Part shown: in pieces, positions 45,714 through 55,100 of the stretch
Layout of the letters: each line of letters begins with the position of its first letter
Numbering within the stretch: position 1 is the stretch's first letter
DNA from: Strigamia acuminata
Lineage: Eukaryota; Arthropoda; Chilopoda; Geophilomorpha; Linotaeniidae
Reading direction: 5' to 3'
Assembly (NCBI GenBank): GCA_949358305.1
Contig: OX442315.1
Span: forward strand, 2,418,001-2,482,000
Length of the DNA: 64,000 nt
Translations under genes and position numbers: made by a program
The notes under the pieces: model-generated
Told to the model about the DNA's origin: nothing
What the model saw: the letters and a program-made list of their open reading frames with translations, nothing else
Database searches by the model: none

Positions 45714-46229
45714 TGGCGCAGGGATAGCCTTGCCCAAGAATACTAGCTTCACGTGCCCGAATGGACGAAGGGTGAAGCCGAATCTAATTGACCCCCAAAA
45801 ACTTAAACCTATCTTAAAATTAACAAAGTATATTGCGACTACTGTAGGGAGAGAATGATTAGTGATATGTTGAGATGAGATGAGCGACGACGGCGAGTTA
45901 TCACGTCGAAAATCGTCGGTTTGCATCAAAACTCGTCGATTTACATCAGAACGCGAAAATCGTCGCGAAAACTTCAAAAATCGTCGTAAATCCTGGAAAA
46001 ATCGTCGAAAATCTGTGTAACTCAGGTACCGACACGCCGTACAAGGTGCACTGCACGTGGGAAAATTCCAAAATCGTCGAAAAATCGGTTGAAAATGATG
46101 AAAATCGTCGAAAATGGCGGCCGTCGGGTGAAAATCTGAAAATACACAAACTCGGCGCGAATTTTCGCGAATTTCGCGAAAATGGCGTCGATAATTAGCA
46201 ATAAATAACACGATGGGTCGTCCCCAGCT

Positions 46230-46240
46230 CTCTGCTACCA
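46230..46240 (-). other. Copia B primer-binding site (tRNA-iMet 3' end)
   Basis: The minus strand reads TGGTAGCAGAG two bases after the 5' LTR, complementary to the 3' end of animal initiator tRNA-Met. Confidence 0.85.
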
Positions 46241-46242
46241 CT

Positions 46243-46742
46243 TGTAGCGTGGTGGAAAAATAAAACGGGCCAGTGGAAGCTATTAATGGCCGAAATGAGC
46301 GTAATAATGACGACGTGGCACGGGCGCGCTTCTCCGCACGGCCTCGTGAAAACGTGTGTGTTTGCCACTTATCAAACGTGGCAAACAAAGAACAAAAGCT
46401 TAATAAAAAGCCTAAATAAAACGGTTTAATGAAAATATACACTTACATACTGCTATAAATGAAGAGAATACATAAAGGCGACCGTCCTGTGCGGGAGACG
46501 CCATATTGGATAACAAAAGCAAAAACGATAAGACACCATCTGGTGCTCACTTTACTAAGCGACAATATTTCACATTAAGTGAAAATTAAAGAAAATGATA
46601 AAGGGCGCATGGTGCTCAATGCTTAAAATACGATATGTATCAAAACTAGATACATAAGTGGGGAAAACAAAACATATACATTATAAATAAATAAAGGAAA
46701 AACTCTGTAATTGTGAAATAATAAATGATCTCTTGATCTACA
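46243..46742 (-). repeat. Copia B 5' LTR
   Basis: 500 bp, appears identical to the 3' LTR. Confidence 0.98.
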
Positions 46743-48760
46743 TCCTCGACGATGCCCATCTTGCGGGCGAACTGCATCGCGGGGTCGAAACGCGACAATT
46801 TCTTGCGTTTCATCTGAGTGATGATCTCGCGAAGGTCCCGCGTGTCTGGCGCTAGGACGCGACGCTCCCCGGAAGATCTGCCACTCGACTTCGATCGTGC
46901 TTCTCTCGCCTCCTTCGCTTCTATTGCTTTGAGAGCGTGATCGGGAAGGGGAATTCCTCGCGCCTCGCAGCGAGCGAAATACCGCTCTTTGCGGTCTCGT
47001 TTCCGCTGCTCACGGTGAGTCAGTGGATGTCTGCCGACACGGGGACGAGAGACTCGCTCTTCGTCGCCCGAAATCCAGACTTCTCGAGTCTCCTTACCGT
47101 CTTTCATCTGACGGTTGACAAACACCCTTGGTCTGGTGTAATGTGCGGAGTCGCGCGGTGGCTGCGCTGACGTTCCCGCTCCATCGTTTACGGTCGAGTG
47201 CCTTTCGACGCACTGTTTCTTCGACCGGCCCGGGGAGCGCGATTCGCTGCCCCCGGTTCCCTTGGAGCGCTTGCGCTTCCTTGGGAAATTATATTTGGGG
47301 CCGAGAATTCCCAAATAATGTAATTGCCACATTTCGGCTTGTGACGTGAGAATCCCCATTCTCGGTCGCCACTGTGGCGTAACTTCTCCCTGCCGAATCT
47401 GCTCGCACCACAGGTGTATATCGGCGGTACTCATTCCGTCGTCTTGCAAAATACGCTCTGCAACCGCCGGCGCAGTGTCAATTAGCTGCTGGCGGTAGTG
47501 TTGATATACTTCTTCGCGGGCCTCCTCGGTCTCGGCCGCTTGCCACGCGAACAACACATGCTCCTCCACTGGCCTGCCGGAGTATTGGCTCGACAGGGCC
47601 GGGTGGAAGATCGGCGACTTTGGGTCGTCGCTGCGAGCTAACTCTGCAGCGACAACAGCTCGAACCGACTCCGGAAATGCGTCCAGGAGAGAGCAGTCAT
47701 TTACCCATCGCTTGGCGAGGGCGCGCGAAAATAATACGCGAATGCGATATGGATTGGCATCTTCGCCAAAGCAGCGGCGCAGAAAATCGGGCAGTACGCC
47801 TCGATAAATGCCCGCTCGCACTATGCATGCGGGGCTGAGCGCTCCCCACGTGTTTCGGAGCTCCATCTGCAATGATGGAAACAAAATAATTAATAAAATC
47901 GCCAATAACACGGAGATAAATAGGGGGTGGGCTCGAGGAACGTCGCTGAAACGTGCGGCCGTTCGTCGAGTCCTATTCCTGTTCATTGATTCGTCCTTGT
48001 CAGGAAGAAGAGAGTCTTCTTGGCACATCTGGCTCACGTCCAACGATAGCTACGTGACGGAATCGAGCGTATTAATCCGGAAATTCTCTTCGGATTATTT
48101 AATTTAAAATTAAATTGTAAATTCGTATTAAACCAATAAATTCGCGAAATTATTCGTAAAAATCCCAAATGACCATGAAGAACATGTAAATGGATGTTCT
48201 CTTTGTAACTAAATTGTAAAGAAATAAATTTGTCTAGAACTATTCCCAAAATTCGGAATTAAAGTCGAGTTAAAAACGAATCTAAAATAAATTAGTGTCA
48301 TCGGAAAAATTCGCGAATAAAATAACGAATAAAAATAGAAAACAACGTTCTATAGATTATTCCAAAATCTACCCAATAAATTATTCCCATTCCTGGAAAT
48401 ATATATAAAGAAAAGCTCGTTTCCATTGTCTCGTTCGTGTCAATTGTCGTGAGTCATTTTCAAGGAGCGAGGCGACATTAAGTCTGCCATCGCGTCCTTG
48501 AAAACAAACAATAGGAAAAAATACAATCGCTCTCGCGATCGTGGATATTAGTATAATAATTATACACTATTTCGAACGCAGAGCGTTCATGTCAAGTGTT
48601 AGTCAAATGTATCTTTAATTCAACCGCACGGAGCTAAATCTCGTGCGTCGATGTCGACTACTACCTGATTGGGTGGAACTACGTTAACGTCCTGGTCCCA
48701 ATTTTCGTTTGCTTGATGCTCGATTTCAAGCATTTCCTCGTCCCCTCCTTCCTCATCCAT
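46743..48760 (-). CDS. Gypsy ORF3, 5' part (spliced)
   Basis: Proposed exon 1 runs 48760-48665: ATG, then 32 very acidic codons, ending CAG before the donor GTAGTA. Exon 2 starts at 47866, where a pyrimidine-rich tract and TTGCAG acceptor stand directly before ATGGAG. The junction is phase 0 and keeps the frame. The intron (48664-47867) is AT-rich, unlike the GC-rich exons. Exon 2 runs to 46743, where Copia B interrupts it, and continues at 39991. The whole would encode about 971 residues, or 939 if translation begins at the exon 2 ATG. This half is charged and helical, ending in a basic Arg/Lys-rich region. The frame also extends upstream to 48043 through a hydrophobic stretch, but that lies inside the proposed intron. 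No family recognised. Confidence 0.6.
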
Positions 48761-49240
48761 CGTGAGGATTGCGCGTTCAGTCAGACCACGATTAAACTGA
48801 TTTAAAACTCCTCGTAAAATGGATCAAAAACTCGGTTAAAAAATAAACTCGATGCGTATCACGTGCGGACGACGATCAGCTGATTTAGCGGAAGTCCGGG
48901 TGAAAACGAGGCAATCGTGGTGGGTTCTGGGTAATTTTACTCCAGAACCAGGTGTTTATGACTTGTGCGCAACAGCCCGTGCGCATGTTACGCTACGGGG
49001 CTCCTTTGTTTCTACACCCGTGCGCGATCGCTGCTACGGGGTCTTTTGCACGCGGTATCCGACCCGTGCCGATAATTTTGCTACGGGTCCCGCGTTTCCA
49101 CGCCATCTTGTGACGTGAATTCGACCGATATCCGCTTTGTTGGACTTAGCGAAATTTTCAGAGTCTCGGATTTTGATGGCTAGCGCTGTCGATCGATTAT
49201 TTTTTGTGTTTTCAGCGTCGCCATCGACTCGTAACGTTTT
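48761..49240 (-). other. Spacer between gypsy pol and ORF3
   Basis: 480 bp with no ORF I can support on the element strand. It could carry the leader of an ORF3 transcript. Confidence 0.5.
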
Positions 49241-51388
49241 CTACTCCTTTCCTACGACCTTTCCGTCTTTTATAAACGGATTACTTCTACGAGGCCGCAG
49301 GTGATGAGTCGAGACAGGTACGACGTTTTTTGTTGTTTTTTGTGTCTGTACCTCCTCATTATTGTTTTCTTTTTTATCCGTGTTTTTTGTGTTTGTTTCA
49401 GGAGTTTCTCCTGTTTCCCCCCCGACCAAAATTGGATCCGGAACGGATTCAACGATCTCGTTTACCGGTGGTGAAGGGGCGTCGAAATACTCCTCGTTGT
49501 CACTTGGCGGTGCTTTTTCCGACTCGCCAGCGAACATATCGACGATTTGGCCGTCAGTTTTTGACTTGACTTGGCCCTTGGCCCACATTTCTTGCGGGAA
49601 TTCCGGAATGTACGGAGTTAACTCTCGTACCTGGATCGATTTATGCTCGGTATTGTCCTCGAGCTTACGTAATTTATACGCGTTACCGCCATGCTTGTCG
49701 ATGATCACATACGGACCGTCTCTTTTGTCGGCCAAGCTGGCGGTGATTCCTCTCGCTGCATTTGAGAGGATGTGTGTGTCCTTCCACACCAAATCATTGA
49801 TCTCGAAATTCACGAATTTTTTACCGCTTTTATCTTGTAAAATGCGGTCGCGCATGTTAAAAATGTGCGCCATCATATGCTTGTATGTGTTTGAAATGGT
49901 TTGCTCCAATTTATACACATACTCATGTGGTTTCTCTGGGTCCACCACATTTACCGACTCTGCCACTCGTGGGTCCCAAGGCACTCGTAGCTCTCGAGCG
50001 AAGTTGAGGTAGGCCGGAGAAAAATCTCTCGTCCTTGAGACTGTTGTTCGTATGCTGAACGCGATCTCCCTCAAGTATTCATCCCACCTATTGTGGATGT
50101 CAGTGAATATGCTTAGTGCATATTTAATGTCCCTGTTGAGTCGCTCAACGGGATTTGTTCTGGGATTGTAGGTCGAAGTATGTGACGCCACAATCCCGAA
50201 TTTCTCACAAAACTTACCCCAAATTTCCGAGATAAATTGGGGTCCGTTATCGGATATTATTTTACGTGGAAATCCGTAACGTAACGCCACGTCGTAGATA
50301 CATTCAACGATTTTCTCTGCTGAAGGTCTAGCGACGGCGTACAACTCGGGCCAACGAGTCGCCACGTCCATTATAACGATAATGTACGCATTTTTATTTC
50401 CCGTAACGGGTTTTGGGCCCATCACATCGACACTTAAACAATCAAAAGGCGCGTAAGGCCCTAAGAAAATAGTTTCGAATGGTGATTTACTTCTCGGCTT
50501 GCACGCTTGACATCGCTGGCATTGGTGGACAAAAAGAGCAATATCTTTTTTCATCCCTGTCCAGTGAAAAAGCTGTGTAGCACGATAAAGTGTTCTGCTT
50601 ACTCCCGCATGGCTCGCAAGCGGGTGCCCGTGTAATAACCACAGCACGCGACCGATTAAGGAAGCAGGTATTACTACCTTTACTGCGGTGTCCGATTCAC
50701 TCAAGTCATCTTGGTGATTTGGGTGATGTTTCACCAAAAGGCCGTCATCCAATAGGTAATCTATGGATTCGTGTGCATAGCGACGCTTCTGCCTTCTGGT
50801 TAAGTTGGGCGGATATTTTCCTGTCAGCACGAATCTAGCTCTGTCCTGACATTTTTTGTCTAATTTTTGTTGCACAATTATTTCCTCCCTTGTCGGGGGA
50901 TTGCTTCGCATTTGCTTGCCGACATGAGCGTGGAAGGCGCTTAGAAGCGGGTCATTTATTCTCCGCTCTAGCTTAAATTCCTTCTTTGCATCTGGGTAAT
51001 TGTCAGCAGCTGGTTGGTATAACCGCGTCCAGAATCCACAGAATTTTACATCTGCTGGAGACGCGGTAGGAATTTCATTCATTTTCCTTAAATCCCAACG
51101 ATGACAACTCGTCGGGCAGTAAATGATGCGGGAATCATCCTCGCCATCATCGTCAGCGTCGATAGGATCTGACACTGGTGCCCGTGACAGAGCATCAGCC
51201 ACGACGTTATATTTGCCGGGCTTGTATTGAATGGTCAAGTCGCATGCCATCAGTTCTAACTGCCATCTGGCTAGTCGACCGGCTGGCTCCTTTAATTTCA
51301 TCAGCCATTGTAACGCTTGATGATCTGTGTGGACTACAAATTTGGTATATTCGAGATAATCTCTGAATTTCCTTATAGCCCACACAAC
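49241..51388 (-). CDS. Gypsy pol, 3' part (RNase H end, integrase)
   Basis: Continues the frame broken by Copia C; 51384-51388 is the duplicated TSD. It starts within RNase H (HTDHQALQWLM, then ADALSRAP), followed by an integrase HHCC zinc domain around 50640-50500 on the window. The DDE core has DVMGP, DNGPQFIS and NPRTNPVERLNR, and a DGPYVIIDKHGGNAYKL segment fits the GPY/F module. The C-terminal tail is acidic then basic; no chromodomain seen. Before interruption, pol from its first ATG would be 1357 residues. Confidence 0.93.
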   Translation of the reverse strand, partial: VVWAIRKFRDYLEYTKFVVHTDHQALQWLMKLKEPAGRLARWQLELMACDLTIQYKPGKYNVVADALSRAPVSDPIDADDDGEDDSRIIYCPTSCHRWDLRKMNEIPTASPADVKFCGFWTRLYQPAADNYPDAKKEFKLERRINDPLLSAFHAHVGKQMRSNPPTREEIIVQQKLDKKCQDRARFVLTGKYPPNLTRRQKRRYAHESIDYLLDDGLLVKHHPNHQDDLSESDTAVKVVIPASLIGRVLWLLHGHPLASHAGVSRTLYRATQLFHWTGMKKDIALFVHQCQRCQACKPRSKSPFETIFLGPYAPFDCLSVDVMGPKPVTGNKNAYIIVIMDVATRWPELYAVARPSAEKIVECIYDVALRYGFPRKIISDNGPQFISEIWGKFCEKFGIVASHTSTYNPRTNPVERLNRDIKYALSIFTDIHNRWDEYLREIAFSIRTTVSRTRDFSPAYLNFARELRVPWDPRVAESVNVVDPEKPHEYVYKLEQTISNTYKHMMAHIFNMRDRILQDKSGKKFVNFEINDLVWKDTHILSNAARGITASLADKRDGPYVIIDKHGGNAYKLRKLEDNTEHKSIQVRELTPYIPEFPQEMWAKGQVKSKTDGQIVDMFAGESEKAPPSDNEEYFDAPSPPVNEIVESVPDPILVGGETGETPETNTKNTDKKENNNEEVQTQKTTKNVVPVSTHHLRPRRSNPFIKDGKVVGKE

Positions 51389-51919
51389 TGTAGGACAGAG
51401 GGGCGCAGATATCGGCGAAATATCGCCGAGAAGCGTGCGGCAAATTGCCGTAATGGCGTCGGTCTACGACGCGAACGTTTGCGATACGTCGCAACACGTT
51501 TCGTAACAAGCGCGCGGCTTAAGGCCGCTTATTCGCGCACAAAAGAGCACAGAAGGTGCTTTAAAGTAAGTACAATTGTTAAAACTACTAAAAACAATTT
51601 AATTAAACGAAAATACATTACGTTGATGTGGATAAACAGTCAGAGCAACACACGCCCGTGTGTTGCGCCATCTTGGATTTAACAAGGAATCCAAGTGTGG
51701 CACTCTAGTGCCAGATAATAACATTAACATTGAAAAGTAGAACAAATCTCATTAGTAGATACATAAATCGTACGGAACTTCGTACGGGACAATCGTAAAG
51801 CAAATACAAATACCGCATTTGATTCTAAAGCAGTAAAGGTTTACATCGTGTGAAATAAAATGCTAAATTGACATCGGAAACATTCGACATCGATCAAATA
51901 AATGGTCTTTAGACCCACA
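51389..51919 (-). repeat. Copia C 3' LTR
   Basis: 531 bp, TG/CA ends. Confidence 0.98.
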
Positions 51920-51932
51920 AATCCCCTCTTCG
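51920..51932 (-). other. Copia C polypurine tract
   Basis: The minus strand reads GAAGAGGGGATTT directly before the 3' LTR. Confidence 0.8.
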
Positions 51933-52143
51933 ATGGTGAATAGTTACAGGGGAGATAGCTAACACATGCTGGAATTTCAGTGTGTTATATTAAGAAAAAC
52001 AAATAATATAGGCGAATAATCAAGCCGGGTACTGATATTGAAGAACTCTTCACTAAGGAAGCCCGAGAATTCCCACAGAACTCGATTATCCTCAACTTTG
52101 GGAGAAATAACTTAGGAATGTCATTATTGAAGGTAGTACAGTT

Positions 52144-55100
52144 CTATGATCTGAAGATGTTGGCAATCAGCGATCGTAGACGCTCCGAACTGAGCCATTT
52201 CGTGAAAATGTCCGCGACATTGAACTCGCTTTCCACTTTTCGGAGATCAAAGCGTCCCGCCGTGAACCATTCCCTGAGCCAGTGATAACGAACGCGGATA
52301 TGTCGAGTCTTCGAGTTCTCCACATCGTTTGAGGTGAACTGTATGCTGGCCAGGGCGTCGGAATAAACGACGGGTCGAGATAGGCGATTCAAAGCTGGAA
52401 ACTGGGTGTACACGTGATTCAACCAATACAGCTCCTTGACACACTCAACAAGGGCGATAAACTCCGCCTCCATTGTTGAGCATGCCACGGTTGACTGTTT
52501 TCGGCAAGACCAGCCGATTGGTACGTTCCCAACATAGGTGATGTAGCCACCGAAGCTCAAGGATGTTTCTGGATCGCTTGCCCACGACGCGTCAGTGAAT
52601 GCCCACAGTTGTGATGATGTGCAGCCGGACAACTCAATGCACAAGTCCGCAGTGTTGGCGACGTATTGCATGACCTGTAGCAATGCACGGATATGCGTTT
52701 GATTGTAGCATGTGTTGAATTGTGCCAGAGCAATCACTGAGTAAAGAATGTCGGGGCGCGTTCTTGACGCCAGGAATAATAATGATCCAATGAGTGACCT
52801 GTAGGGAAAGTCTGCCAGGTTTTCAGTTGACCCTCTCACGAGTGTAGTTCCGGAAGTCACGGGAACCTTGATGCGATTGTTGGTTGCGATGCCAAATTTC
52901 TTCACCAGCTTTGCGATGTACGCACGTTGTGTGATAAATGTGCGTCCTGCGTCACGTATGAACTCGACGCCCAGTAGTCTGGTGATTGGACCAAGATTTA
53001 CTATCTGGAACTTCGAACTAATGAGGGCAAGCAACTGGCTGAAAATGCCGTCTGATGCATAAAAGAGAACAATATCGTCCACATAGATCAACATTACGGC
53101 AGAATTCCCAAATGTGTAAACACAGTTACATGCCGGCATCTTCTTAAATCCAAGATCTCGCAGGGCTTCATCCAGCTTTTCAAACCACTGCCTTCCTGAT
53201 TGGTGCAGTCCGTAGAGCGATTTTACGAGTAGCCAAACGTTGTTGGGGTCGGAGCATGTGGCACCTGCAGGGATCCTCATGTAAACCTTGTGTTTTAACT
53301 CACCATACAGGTACGCACATTTAATGTCAAGATGGGCGTCCTTCCAACCACGCAACACAACTAGGAGACAGAAGAATAGGCGAATTAAAACAAAATTCAC
53401 CACTGGGCTGAAAACTTCATCATAATCCACGCCCAGGGTTTGACGAAATCCCTGCGCGACAAGACGGGCCCTGTATCGTGTGATGGTGCCGGTTACATCC
53501 GTCTTCAATTTGAAGATCCACTTGCAGCCCAAGATGGTAGTGTTAGGTGGTCTAGGGACTTCTACATAGACCTCTCTCTCGACGAACGTTCCCAGCTCCT
53601 CATCGATGGCTTCGCGCCATTTCGGAGCATCCGTGAATTTGGGTATTTCGGCGTAAGAGGCCGGTTCCGTTCGACAGAGATGGGCTGCATGTTGGGGTCC
53701 TGGGATAATTGGCAACGTATATTCAATATTGCGGAACGTGAAAAGTTCAGGCTCATAGTCTATGTTGTTGAGCATGCAATATTCTTCAATGTCTTTCGGT
53801 GATCTGAGTCTGATTCCAGGCATTGGAAAATAGTAAACGTCGGTCCTAATCTTCCCAGGCACTTGATCTTTTCTAAGATGCTCTTCGCGTCTCCAATTAC
53901 TACATTCTGAATTCCCGCCGACAAGTCGCCACATATGTGCTGTATGACGCTCAGTCGCTGCCGGAACTTCAGTTCCCGTTATGGGAAGAATCGGAGCAGG
54001 AGACATTGGGGTGTCATCGAATACTGGTACAGTGTGACTTCCTGAGTCTGCTCCACGCCCTTTACGACGATATGTGATATATCGTGCTGGCGAACCGGGC
54101 GGAGATTGGTGAGCCAACTGTCCAGCTGACGCTTCAGATTGATGATGGGATCGGTCAGGCGAAGTTGGGGGAGTTTGGCGATGCGACCGAGCAGGTGAAG
54201 GTGGTGGAGTTTGACATGGCGATTGTTCGGGCGACGTGCCAGTGAATTCAGATGTTCCAGGATAAATTGAAAGTTCATCTATTTTATTAATATCGGCATC
54301 TGTATCGTCCTCATCTGGTGGAATCCATAGAATAGGATACGATTGAGATTGTCTCAAACTAGCTGAGCTTGGTAACTCCAACGCACATGCATCTAATAAT
54401 CGCTGCTCAGGTGTCGTCGGAGGCGGCAAGTAGACAAGAGGTGTATGCATTGACGCAGATGTTGAAGTCTGGTTGTCATTGCCATTGTCATCATCGTTAT
54501 CGCTGTTATCAGAGCGATCAGAATCAGACCCTTTCGGCCAACGATGATATCTGACATTATCGTCAAATGATACGGCTTGTTGTCCATTGCCGTTTTCAAG
54601 AAATGTTTCATCAGGTCTTTGCGTTGAACCTCGCAAAGACTTCCGATAAGATTGATGTTCGTCGATCTTGACGTGAATAGATTCATATACTCTGTCTTCG
54701 ATCGGATTCCAGACCCTGTAGCCGCGAGTGCTGGTGGCGTAGCCAACAAGATATCCTTCCCAAGCACGCGCTTCCAGTTTCTTGCGTCCTGGTGCAGTGT
54801 AATGCACCCAACATTTGGATCCTATTTTACGTAGGTGGCGTAATGATAAATCTCTTTGTCGCCAAAGAATGTATGGTACTTGATGTTTCAGTCTGGAATG
54901 TGGACTTCTATTCTTTATATACCCGAAGGTAACGGCTAGTTCGGCCCAGAGTGCATCAGGGAGCTTTGTTTCTGAGATAATCGATCGGACACTGTCGGCC
55001 ATTGTCCGGTTTATCCTTTCTGCCGTCCCGTTCATTTGTGGCGATGCGGGGTTAGTTCGCTGTCCCTGGATACCCTTTTCTTGGAGATAATGCAAGAATT

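Larger units (their letters stand above)
45503..46229 (-). other. Copia B untranslated leader
   Basis: About 730 bp between PBS and gag without a credible ORF. It holds many ATCGTCG motifs (45900-46130) and, close to gag, two stem-loops shared with Copia C (45627-45646 and 45670-45713). Packaging, dimerisation or translation control are possible roles. Confidence 0.6.
39997..46742 (-). mobile_element. Copia B, complete Ty1/copia retrotransposon (6,746 bp)
   Basis: 500-bp LTRs at 39997-40496 and 46243-46742 appear identical by eye. Perfect 5-bp TSD TCCTC at 39992-39996 and 46743-46747. Inserted in gypsy ORF3 in the same orientation as the host element. Intact gag-pol, PBS and polypurine tract. 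Confidence 0.98.

Noticed and set aside
45441-46442. 333-codon minus-strand ORF over the Copia B LTR and leader
   Set aside because: Starts in the LTR, crosses the PBS and overlaps gag in another frame; composition is repeat-driven.
47867-48043. N-terminal extension of ORF3 with a hydrophobic, membrane-like stretch
   Set aside because: Lies in the AT-rich proposed intron directly before a strong acceptor and ATG; not taken as an envelope signal or anchor.
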